This document shows, one piece after another, positions 30,514-40,960 of a DNA stretch of 64,000 nt. The position numbers and the translations under genes were made by a program. The stretch is from Coenobita brevimanus (Eukaryota; Arthropoda; Malacostraca; Decapoda; Coenobitidae), in assembly GCA_032717465.1 (NCBI GenBank), contig CM064748.1, forward strand, positions 7,274,685 through 7,338,684, written 5' to 3'. Numbering within the stretch: position 1 is the stretch's first letter; each line of letters begins with the position of its first letter. Under the pieces are notes generated by a model. That model made no database searches and was not told the DNA's origin. It saw only the letters and a program-made list of their open reading frames with translations.

Positions 30514-31206
30514 GGACTCGCAGCCCACCTCTCGCCGAGGCAACACCTCCACCGCTGTTCCCGGCGGGACCAGCTCTCCACAGCAGCCGCACCAGCCGAG
30601 GGACGAGCCTGTCCTTCCATCATAGGGAGTGCCCTGGTCGGTCCATCAGGAGATCGAAGCTCCTCTGCCCTTTATACCCGGCCGACGACCCTCTCTCCGT
30701 CACCACCAGGACCGGGGTTGTGCCCTTTTGACCACCAGGACCGGGCCTACCCTCTACGCTTCCACCTGCTGCTGTGGAGAGCTGGAGCGAGTGAATGGGG
30801 GTTGAAGGCAGAGTTCGGGACTTTTCGACCTGAGCTTCGGCGCCCTTACCATCGGCGCCGTTTTGTCCATCACGCTCTCATCCCTCTCTGCCCTCTGTTA
30901 ACATCGGAGCAGCCGGCCGCGAACCACCGCCGAGTCGTTTGGGGCTTTCCACCTGAGCATGCCGGCGCCCTCTCCATCGGCGCCACGCAGTCTACCGCTC
31001 TCTCCCCCTCGCCTCGTCGATCATCGGGTTGTCTCCACCATCGCCTCGTTCCCTTCCTCTGCCGCCCTTGCCCTGTCTGCCAGTCTCGTCCGTGCTATGT
31101 TCCTTTATAGGAGCTTTTTTCGCATTTTCCCCTGACGGGCTCGTTGTTTGCCCGTCCCCCACCTTTGTTGTGGGGAGAATATCTCAAAAAAGAAAGAAAA
31201 AAAAAA
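30514..31206 (+). mobile_element. short non-coding retroelement with the shared ends
   Basis: 0.69 kb, GC-rich, between GCGGGTGAT (30505-30513) and GCGGGTGAC (31207-31215). The 5' end has GAGGCAACACCTCC, as in F. The 3' end has stem GACGGGC/GCCCGTC (31134-31156), stem CCCCAC/GTGGGG (31157-31175), AGAATATC and an A-rich tail. The ORFs inside show no known domain. Two internal CACCAGGACCGGG copies occur at about 30699-30748. It looks SINE-like or an internally deleted relative of E. Confidence 0.7.
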
Positions 31207-31215
31207 GCGGGTGAC

Positions 31216-31698
31216 GCATTGATCCATCATTCAGTCTCGCTCTCACTCTCACACCGGCAACACCTCTCCCCAGCAGACCCCCACCACCTTCTCTCTCACC
31301 GGGAAGCTTCTGGGAGCAGTCGATGAGACTGTGATTGCCTTACTGAATGACTCAAGTCGCTAATCAACCCAAGGCGTTCATTCAACGAGAGCTAAACTAT
31401 CGATAATCGACCTGAAACTCACTATAATTCACGAGTGAGTCCTGCACTGCCTAGAGTCCCTACTCTAGTACCCGAATCGAATCCCGAGGCTATATGCACG
31501 AGGGAGCCCCTTAGCAGGGGTGAGGAGGGGAAACAGCAAGGGTGGCAACAAGCTGGCTAGGATAGGGATAGGCTGCCCATTCTTGGGAAGACCTGTGATT
31601 CACCAAGGACCCTCGAATAGAGGTAATTGGCAGGAGCAACCTCAGGTTAGGTAGGATGTCAGGACTCACTCTTTACTCTATTCAATAGACATTGCACT
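31216..31698 (+). promoter_or_regulatory. Element F 5' leader
   Basis: No gene. Near its start ACCGGCAACACCTC; then CGAATCGAATCCCGAGG (31474-31490), GGGAGCCCCTTAGCAGGGG, GGCTAGGATAGGGATAGG (about 31555-31572), and hairpin CCTC-GAATA-GAGG (31611-31623) 76 nt before the ORF1 ATG. Same module order as 1, 3, D and E, with a shorter final stem. Confidence 0.6.
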
Positions 31699-33276
31699 AT
31701 GCCTAGAGTCAGATTCAAACATCCCAGCCCTCAAGGGCTCACAGCAAAGCACCAGCTTCTGGAAATTGCGGCTCCAGCACGCATCAAAATTACGGCACTA
31801 CAATCCTCGAAAGACAGCATAATCGCAATCACAGCCACAGATCAAGATGTGGATCTCCTCCTATCTACTCCAGTTATCGATAAACTAAAAGAGGCTAATT
31901 TCACCCCCATCTTACGACCTCAAACACGTGCCAGCAGAAGCATCATCTGCTCACGAGTAGACAACTGGATCTTTCGTCACACAGAAGAGATCCAGAAAGA
32001 AATCACAAACGCTCAGGAATGGGCAGTGGTAGAGAAAGTCACTAAGTTTCAAAACACAAAAAGCAATGCCTTCAAGATAGAAATTAAGGACTCAAAAATG
32101 GCAATTAAGGCCAAAGAAGGACTCCTGTTCTATAACATGTCTATAGCAAACCACCAAATTCACCCAGATACTTACATCCACATCAACACTTGCTACAGAT
32201 GCTACCGCATCGAAGAACACAACACTGCAGAATGTACCATGGCCCCTGAGGACAAAAAATGCTCAGAATGCGCCTCCACAGACCACCAATGGAAAGACTG
32301 CAAAACCACCACTAAGACTTGCATCAATTGCGGTGGGAAGCATAGGACCCTGGCGATGCAATGCCCTATCAGAAAAGAAGCGATAAACAAGAAAAAGGAG
32401 CAGATGAAAAACAACACCCAACCCAACTCCTATGCCCAAGCTGCACGAAACGACCTGAGAAATGGCACACACTCCACACCTGCCATATCCACGCAAGACA
32501 CCTCCACCATAAACAACGAAATAGCAACTTCAGTTACGACATACATGGTCATCATGATACACTCCCGTATGATGAACACGGTGGAACCAGGAACCTTCAA
32601 CAAAACCTTTGCAGAGCTGAGCAAGATAAACAGCCTCCCGACAATCAACCTACCAGAAAATCCCCCATCTTCAAAGATCATAGCTGACATATACTCCCAG
32701 CACCAACCACCCATGCCACAGCAAAAAATGACTGCCCATCAAGCACAAGACAGAACCAAAAAACCAACACCACTGGAAAAACAACCCTCCACAATGACTA
32801 CCCCAACTTCAGCTACAGTTCAGTTCAAACCACCACCTGCAGTTCACACAACTGAAGATGCAAAATTCCCTCAGTCTTAAAACAAAGAACAAACAACTCC
32901 CACCCCAGACCAAGAAAGCATGACAGAACTACTAGAACAAGAGTCATCCGAAGATGAAGAGGAAGCCTCCGACTCTGATGACCCAGACTGTCCAGAAATT
33001 GAAATAATCCTAAGTGAACCCATCAGGAATTACTCAAAAACCACAATGGAAACCTACATCAAGAAAAAACTCAAATCCGGGGAAGCAGTACTCCTCCGAC
33101 ACGGAAAAAAGACCGACTCAACCAATGCCCTTGCGTACACCAACCAGCTCGTTGAGGAAGGATGTCTAGAAAACGTCATCAAAATAGCTGATGCATCAGA
33201 TCTCCGGGTACACTTCACCACACATAGTGAAAAAGCCCTCCCAGCCAACAGACCCCAAAGGAAAAAACCATGCTAA
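31699..33276 (+). pseudogene. Element F ORF1, zinc-knuckle protein (one in-frame stop)
   Basis: MPRVRFKHPSPQG start; 393 codons to TAA at 32878-32880, then the same frame stays open to 33276. N-terminal domain (about 1-150), three Cys-His clusters CYRCYRIEEHNTAEC, CSECASTDHQWKDC and CINCGGKHRTLAMQC (about 165-225), a conserved block around NTVEPGTFNKTF, an acidic region after the stop (SSEDEEEASDSDD) and a basic C-terminal domain with TYIKKKLKSGE. Element RNA-binding protein by homology with 1 and G. The stop lies at a different place from the one in element 1. Confidence 0.87.
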
Positions 33277-36004
33277 TCCTCCAACTCGATGTCCTTAACT
33301 GGAAAGGCAGAAGCAACAGTCTAGCCAACATTTACAGAACTATTGATCCAGATGTAATTCTTATAAACAGTCACGGTGTCCCGTCTCACCGGCCACTTAA
33401 AATCGCGGGATACATAACTCACAAGAAAAATCACTCCAACCAACCATTGGATGGAAGTGCCATTGCAGTTAAAAATAACATAAAATGCAAAATCTTAGAC
33501 TCATTCATCTCCGACATGTTAGCAGCCGAAATTGAAACAAACACAGGCAAAGTAACAATCGCAATTGTCTACCTACCTCCAAGCCGCCCCTACCTCCCCA
33601 CCCCAGACTTCTTTCAACTCTTCAGAAGGAACACACCAGTATACCTCCTCGGCGACCTAAACGCAAAACACAGAGTACTAGGAACAAGAACACAAAATAC
33701 AGTGGGTAAACAGCTAAACGACTTAATTGTAGACAACACACTAAAACACATTGGTCTTCACTTCCCCACCTTCCACTCTCGTTCCTCCTACACAACACCA
33801 GACATTGTAATCTCCAACCTACGCACATACCACAACATACACCTCTCCCAAGGCCCTCTCACCACCAGCGACCACATCCCGATCATAGCTAAAATAACCA
33901 CTTCGCCGACCATTATACCCTCCCAACCACGCCCAAATTTTTCAGCAGCTAACTGGGAAAATTTCAAAGCAGAAATAAACCAAAATATACCAAACTTCCC
34001 CAGCGCGGAACACCCATCACTGGAAGAAATAGACCAGTCCATAGCGTCATGGTACAACACTATAGACAAAGCCATAAATAACAACATCCCAAGAACAACA
34101 CACAAAACAATCACTGCACCCAAACTCACACAGGACACACGACTCATTCAGATCCAGTACACAGCACTCAGGCAACACTCTGCAACACACGGCTGGACCA
34201 GAGCCCACTACCAAAGATACAAAGCTCTGCAGCTACAACTACACGAAGCCCTAATGGAAGAAGCAAAAGTACACTGGAACAACATTCTAACCGAAACCTC
34301 GTCCACATATTATGATCCACCAACATTCTGGCGAAAAATCAAAGCACTTCTAGGCCATGAAAACCAATACCCCCATTATATGATCGACGACCAAGGAAGA
34401 AAACAACACAGCCCGGAGAAACAAGAAGCCGTGCATCGCAGACTTTGGACAACAATTTTCTCTAACGACAACCTCCCTGAAGGTGATGAAGAAACAGATA
34501 ACACAGTGACTGACTTCCTTCGACAAAACATAAATAGAATAACACCCCACGACACTGCCGACCTGTCCCGCTTAGACCCTACAAACCCTCTCACCAGACC
34601 CATCACCGATGGTGAAATCGCCGAAATTATCAAAAAAACTAAAAAAACATGCCCAGGGGAAAGCGGCATCAACAAAACAGTCCTCGCCCACCTCCCAGAA
34701 CCAGCCATCACATGGCTGCGTGAAATACTAAACGCTTCACTATCAGCCGGATACTTCCCAGACTCATTTAAGAAAGCAGTAATAAAACTTATACCTAAAC
34801 CTGGAAAAAACCCGCACTTCCCTGAGAACTTCCGCCCGATTTCTCTCCTAGAAGTCCCTGGCAAAGTCCTAGAGAGAATATTAAATAAAAGATTACGTCT
34901 CTTCCTTGAAACAAACAACACACATAACCCATACCAATATGGTTTCAGGACAGGAAGAGGTACAACCCAAGCCATAGCAATAATCACGGAGACAATCGCC
35001 CTAAAAACTGCAAATCACGGACAGTGCCACCTGGTTCTCCGTGACATCAGCAAAGCTTTCGATAAAGTATGGCATCTGGGCCTTAAATATAAAATCTTAA
35101 ATATGAACCTCCCTGAAATATATGAGAGACTGCTAAGTGACTTCTTGGACGACCGAACAGCAAGAATAAAAATTAAAGACCACCTAGGACCCTCCTTTCC
35201 CCTAGGATGTGGAGTACCACAAGGCAGTGTCCTCTCTCCAACTCTATTTATAATATACACCAAGGAAACGCCTACCTCCAACAATGGTGTCAACGTCTCC
35301 TACGCGGACGACATAACACAAATCGTAGGATATGCGGCCAGTCCAGGAATATAATGAACAGACTCACAGCAAACGAGGCTGAAAACATCAACAAATTAGA
35401 AAGAGAATGGAAAATACAAACAAACATGGATAAATTCACAGTCATCCAACTAGCCAAAAGGAAAACAGAAACATTATTAATTGAGGAGGAACCTATAGAA
35501 TTCCAGCCCACTGGTAGAGTCCTCGGCCTGAGAATCAACAAAAGAGGGTACACAGACCACATTCGAGAAAGTGTGGGGAAAGCAAGAATAGCACTCACCA
35601 AACTTTATAGATTCAAAGACCTAAGCATTAAAATAAAAACCCACCTAGTAAAAGCCATGATTCTCCCCATCCTGGAATACCCTCCCATCCCATCCCACAC
35701 GCTATCAAACAACCAGATTAAAAAACTACAGAAGACACAGAACAAAGCATTGCGATTCGCAACAAACCAACAACACCCATACACAATGACAACAGAAGAA
35801 ATACACACATTCACCAATACACTACCAATTAACATAAGACTACACAACTTAGGAAAAAAAATATGGACTAAAATAGAAAACCAAAATCAAGAAGCCTACC
35901 AAAAAATAAGAGAAGAAATGGAACAGATCGAGATTTCACAATTCAGTAAATGGTTCCCTAGCAGCCTAAAAACTTTAGAAACGGAACCAATACCACTATT
36001 CTAG
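33270..36004 (+). pseudogene. Element F ORF2, endonuclease-reverse transcriptase (one frameshift)
   Basis: ATG at 33270 overlaps the ORF1 stop (ATGCTAA). Endonuclease: LQLDVLNWKG, LLGDLNAKHR, TTSDHIPIIA. RT: TCPGESGINKTVLAHL, FRPISLLEVPGKVLER, SKAFDKVWHLGLKYK, CGVPQGSVLSPTLF, SYADDITQIV. A single frameshift near 35340, just after YADD, then the thumb and C-terminal region (LEYPPIPSHT, QNKALRFATNQQ, KWFPSSLK) to 36004. No RNase H. Apart from the shift it looks competent, so F was active recently. Confidence 0.9.
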
Positions 36005-36314
36005 CTAGCTAGCTGACACAACAACTACGACACTTACACCAACAAACACACACACGTTCGTGCACAAGCAAATACACAATCACTCCCACACACACACACA
36101 CGCACTCAAACATACACTCAAACACAGGTGTAAACTTACACCCAAGGTCAACAATCAAATCACGTGACCATCAACAAAAACTCCAACACAAACAAATATA
36201 AAAACAGCAAGACGGCCTGCCCGTCACCTATCCACTCTTACTTCCTTCATAATTTCTCACTTCCCCTTCACCTCTCCCACCCTCCCTCCTTTCTAACTTA
36301 AAAAAAAAAAAAAA
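36005..36314 (+). other. Element F 3' UTR
   Basis: No gene. CA-rich tract, then hairpin GACGG-CCTGC-CCGTC (36211-36225), a pyrimidine-rich stretch and poly(A). Elements 1 and 2 have GGTGG-CCAGC-CCACC at the same place, so both sides of the stem changed together. Confidence 0.75.
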
Positions 36315-36319
36315 GTGAC

Positions 36320-36961
36320 ACATTCCACTTGTAGACATCAAGGAGGAAGCATCTCTCTCCTCACTTGACCACGTGGCCAACAAGACTCTCTGGTGCACCT
36401 AGCCTCCACCGGCAAACACGCTATACCTCTGGATAGAGGGGGAGCCTCTGTCTGCCCAGTGACCGGGACTTTAACTCTGGACAGAGGGGGAGTACCCTGC
36501 ACACTGCATCATCCTGCTGCTGCTCCCGTCTCTGTCCTCTCCGCCGTCGTCGTCCCCTGTCCCGCCGATCGTCGGGAAGAACCACATCTCTGTGGCTATT
36601 CCAGACGTGGTTTGCACTTCTAGCTCTTCACCTTCTACTAATACTTCTTTTCATTCCTCTTTCCACTGGTGAAAGGACCTACGCGGGTGACCAACCACGT
36701 GTATTCGTCCGGAAACCCCCTCACGCCCTACACCTCGGCTGTAGCGCTGGGATTGTGTAGTGGGGGTCTGGGTCGGTGGGCCTGACCTTCTTCTGGGACC
36801 TGAACAGGCAGGGCACCCAGTAGAACAAGTCAGTTATAGGACAATAGGCAAGGTCTCTCACACCTCTCACCACACCAGGCCGTAGAAAGTAGGAGGGGGT
36901 CGGCACCCCAAACTGATAGGCTTACACATTCCACCTCTTGCGATTGAATCATGCACGAATA
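36320..36961 (+). promoter_or_regulatory. Element G 5' leader
   Basis: No gene. The start (GGAGGAAGCATCTCTC) resembles that of element 3. An 18-bp unit is present twice, CTCTGGATAGAGGGGGAG at 36427-36444 and a one-base variant at 36474-36491. I could not find the CGAACCCCG or YTAG-hairpin modules clearly here, although GGAAACCCCC and GTTATAGGACAATAGG at 36710-36850 may be remnants. Confidence 0.5.
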
Positions 36962-38575
36962 ATGGCGAGAGTAAAGATAAAACATTCCTGTCCAAAGCTC
37001 CGCAGCATCCAAATTGGGTTGCTAGAGGTACTGGCAAACCACGAAGTAGCCATACTGAAGGTTCTTCCCACCAATGACTCACTAATCTTGCTGGCGGCAG
37101 ACGACTCAAATGCTGATAAGGTCTTTACTGAGGAAAGCACCCGAGACCTCTTAGCGAAAGAATACGAGCCTGTCCTTCCCCCACAACTGCGTGCTCGTAA
37201 ATCCATAATCCTCAGAAACGTAGATAACATCATCTGTGACGACAGTGAAGAGGATATCAAGCAAGAGCTAACACACAATAATGGCTTCATACGGTAGGGA
37301 GACGTGGAGAATATTTATAAGTTCCCACGCTCCCACAACGTCAAAGTCACGTTCAAACAAATCACCCAAGCAAGGAAAGCAACCGAGGTGGGACTTAAAC
37401 TGTTCTACCTCAGTATCCCCTACCATCAGATAGAGCAAGAACAGTTCATACCGATTGTAACCTGCTATAGATGCTACGCGATCGATGAACACTCAGCAAA
37501 GGACTGCCCCAAACCCCAAGAATGCAAAGTATGCTCCCTGTGGGCCAGCACAGAACACACACACACACAATGCACCACAAACACCAAAAAGTGCATAAAC
37601 TGCGAGAGTGATCACGGAGCAACAGCCATGACCTGCCCCCTAAGAAAAAAGGCTGTACAGGAGAAAAGGAAAGCTGCTGCTCAGCCGAATGAACAGCAGG
37701 CCAGGCAGACAGGAACATACAGCGCAGCTGCTGCAACAAAGAACCAAAACCCCAGTAACACAACAACCACTACTACAACCCTACCAGGCCTCACTGTGCC
37801 GCCCAGCACAATTTTGTACTGCATGTACGAAGCCCACATGCACAATGCAGCATTCCCTGGGACCTATGCCACACATCTGAATAAGTTGTTTCAAGACAAC
37901 GGAATTCCACCTGTGAAGGCCCCAAGCAACCCACTCTCCAAAGCCATGTTAGACAATAAAAGTAACGCATCAACCGCCACCCGCCTATCCTCCACCCCCC
38001 AGACTGAGCCACCCATCCCCCCCAAGCCACTAGAAACAGCAATCACCAACAACGAACGAAAGGAAATTCCCCCCACAACTGTCCAACTACACCCGCCCAC
38101 CCCTGAAACAGCTAACTCAAATGACAAGGAAGCTCCGACTCCATCCTCGCCCCCCAAGCCAGGAAATACTGCATCTACCAGCGCACTGCTGACACAGAAC
38201 ACCGACTACACAACTGACGCCTCCACCACAGAGGAGGAGGAGGAATCTGATAAGGAAGTCAGTGCCAATGAACTGGGAGGAGTTACTATCTATAGCCTCG
38301 ATCCCCTGCAGGAAAATAAAACAAAACTGGATAGGCAGCAACTAGCTGCCCTAACAATTGCCTCACACGTGAAAATCGAGTACGGCAACGACAGACTGGC
38401 AACAAACTATGTATACAATCTATTTGCCCAGAAGAAGGTTGATATCGACTCATGCCAATTCCAGATTGTGAAAGCTGGCTTCTACAACAGATGCCACAAT
38501 GTATTCCCCCGCACAGACAGACTCAGAAAAAAACCTCCCGTACTGCGAACAAATAAATGGACACGATTCGAGTAA
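36962..38575 (+). pseudogene. Element G ORF1, zinc-knuckle protein (one in-frame stop)
   Basis: ATG at 36962 (MARVKIKHSCPKLR). TAG at 37295-37297, then the same frame open to 38575. N-terminal domain, Cys-His clusters CYRCYAIDEHSAKDC, CSLWASTEHTHTQC (second Cys replaced by Trp) and CINCESDHGATAMTC, the block FPGTYATHLNKLF, Pro/Thr-rich region, acidic EEEEESDKE, and a C-terminal basic domain that is continuous here, unlike in 1 and F. RNA-binding component by homology. Confidence 0.85.
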
Positions 38576-40534
38576 TTCAACATAACGTCCTTCACTGGCC
38601 GACCAACAGACGAACTTTAGTGACGACATACCAGACTGTAGCACCTGACGTAGTTCTCATTAACAGCCATGGAGTTGGGGACGGTAACAGCATTAAAATT
38701 TATGGCTACACCGTTCACAAACGCAACACCAGTGGGGAGAACAGCGATGGCTGTGCTATAGCCATCAGACATGGACTAACATACAAACTAGACGATGACT
38801 ACATTACAGACATTCTCTCCATTTCATTAAAAACAACAATAGGACCAATTAAACTAGCCACGACATACATACCTCCCCGACGACCATTCCTTTCCTTCCC
38901 TGACTTCCACAAACTTCTCTATGACCAAGACCCAGTATACATACTGGGCGACCTTAACGCCAAACATCCAGCCTTGGGAGACAATCACGACAACACAGTA
39001 GGACGTAACTTAATGACATTTATTAACGCGGGCACAGCACTGCACACGGGCCCCAACTTCCCGACCTTAATACGACAAAACAGCGCCACAACACCTGACA
39101 TCATCATCACCAATAATCGTGCCCATCATCACACCTTCTCCCAACCCGGCCCTCTAACCTCATCAGACCACATACCCATCATATTCACCATCTCCACCTC
39201 ACCAATACGTATCCCCGCCACACCCAGACTCAACTACAGACAAGCTGACTGGGACCTCTTCAGAAGAACCACTGACGCCTCCATCCCTGACACCCCCTCC
39301 CTAGACAATCAGACACTTGAACATATAGACATGGCACTTGAACAATGGCTTAATGCAGTTGACAGCGGCATCAAAACGGCCATCCCTACAACTACATATA
39401 AAACAGAGCACAGAGACCCTCCCCAGAAGTACACGTACTACAGACTCGCTACACTAAACTATACCACCAGGCTGGATGACAGGGACTGACCTACGACCAA
39501 TATCAAGAATACCGACAGATCCAGAGAGACATACAGACACTATGCAGACAGCTCTGTAACGACCAGTGGGACCGCAAAATCACCCAGATTGCAGAGAAAT
39601 ACCCCGACCCAACCCAGTTCTGGCGAGAAGTACGTCTGCTCAAAGGAACAGACAAACGACCCACCCCATACCTCACTGACCACCAAGGACGAAAAGTACA
39701 TGACACCCAAGGACAACTGACTCTTTTCACCAACCTATGGCGTGACATCTTTCGAATCTCCGACGACGAAAATGACGATTTTGACGAGAATAACGAACGT
39801 ATGGTCCTTCATTCCCTCCATGACAATAGAGACAGAATCACCCCTCATGACACAGCTGACTTCTCCAGACTAACGAACGACCCCCTCACCAGACGAATTA
39901 CAATAGACGAACTAAGGACAGTAGTTGCTAAAACGAAGAACACGGCCCCAGGACTGACGGGAATCAACAAACAAGTTATCATGGAATGTTCGCAATTCAT
40001 GATAGAACGACTCATAGACATTTTTAACGCCTCGCTATCCGCGTGATACTATCCTGACAGACTAAAAGAAGCTGTACTAGTGATGATACCAAAGACAGGA
40101 AAGACAGACACGAGACCTGAAAACTATAGACCTATCTCACTGCTCGAAGTACCAGGCAAACTACTTGAAAGAATTATCAACAAGCGACTCAGACTCTACC
40201 TAGAGACGACCGGACTTCATAACCCGAGACAGTACGGCTTCCGACCACAGAAAGACACGACCAAAGCCATAGCCCTGACATACGAGACGATTGCACAAAC
40301 ACTGTCGAGGCGGGAACAATGTTGCCTGGTCCTTAGGGACGTAAATAAAGCCTTCAACAAGGTCTGGCATGAAGGACTAAAGTATAAACTACTGCAACTC
40401 GGACTCCCGACCATCCTTGAAAAACTCTTATGCGACTTTGTCACTGACCGCACAGCAAGAATCAGACACAAGGACAAGTTAGGCGACATAATACAGCTCG
40501 ACAGTGGGGTGGCTCAAGGGAGCGTCCACTCCCC
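38557..40534 (+). pseudogene. Element G ORF2, endonuclease-RT (broken, truncated)
   Basis: ATG at 38557, 18 nt inside the ORF1 end. Endonuclease: RVIQHNVLHWP, ILGDLNAKHPALG, SSDHIPIIF. Frameshift near 39480. RT segments: TAPGLTGINKQVI, TGA (40044-40046) where related elements have Gly before Y-F/Y-PD, YRPISLLEVPGK, NKAFNKVWHEGLKYK, GVAQGSVHSP, then cut. YADD and everything after it are missing. Confidence 0.85.
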
Positions 40535-40544
40535 CACCCCCCCC

Positions 40545-40960
40545 TTGGACAGCCACCTTGTCGTGGTGGGGGGGCTTGCGTGCCCCTGTGATCTCACAAG
40601 CCTGCCCGTGGATGTAACGACATCCGGCAGGGTCTCCCACGCGGGTGGGGTTGTGGGTGAGGGGTCTGACTAAGCGCTGCCCGAAACGTAGGTTACTCGT
40701 AAGGGTCATCGGTGCTGCCCTCCAGAGGGATCGCCTCGGTGCTGTCCCGAGTTGGTTGGTGGGATATCTGGGCTGGGGGGTGTTGGGGAAGGGGGTCTTT
40801 GCACTGGTGGGAGCGAACTTTCGCATCACAGGGTGTCCTTTTGGGGACACCCTCTGAGGACGAGGTACCCCGCTCCCATCAGACCGCGCTCGGTCCCCTC
40901 ACTCCCTGGTAGGCGGTTTCCCTTGGCTCCTGGTGCCAGTTCATATATACTAATGTATAT
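40545..40960 (+). promoter_or_regulatory. Element H GC-rich leader with strong inverted repeats
   Basis: No gene. CCACC-TTGTC-(GT)GGTGG (about 40551-40569), CCTGCC/GGCAGG around GGATGT/ACATCC (about 40602-40633), and GGTGTCC-TTTTG-GGACACC (about 40831-40849). Such compact GC hairpins at a LINE 5' end can be promoter or ribozyme elements, but I could not establish a specific fold. A TATA-rich stretch precedes the ATG. Confidence 0.55.

Larger units (their letters stand above)
31216..36314 (+). mobile_element. Element F: full-length Jockey-like non-LTR retrotransposon
   Basis: 5.1 kb, plus strand, after GCGGGTGAC (31207-31215) and ending in poly(A) (36300-36314) followed by GTGAC. Leader, ORF1, ORF2 (endonuclease and RT, no RNase H), 3' UTR with the Jockey-group hairpin. 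Closely matches elements 1 and 2 in protein architecture. ORF1 has one in-frame stop and ORF2 one frameshift. Confidence 0.88.
36320..40540 (+). mobile_element. Element G: Jockey-like non-LTR retrotransposon, 3' part lost
   Basis: Begins after GTGAC (36315-36319) and breaks off inside the RT near 40535-40544, where the 5' end of element H begins. It has a leader, ORF1 and a partial ORF2 without RNase H. More damaged than F (one stop in ORF1; several breaks in ORF2). Confidence 0.82.

Noticed and set aside
4805..32880. In-frame stops in ORF1 of elements 1 and F as programmed readthrough
   Set aside because: The stops lie at different places relative to the acidic region, and element G reads through that part without one, so mutation is simpler.
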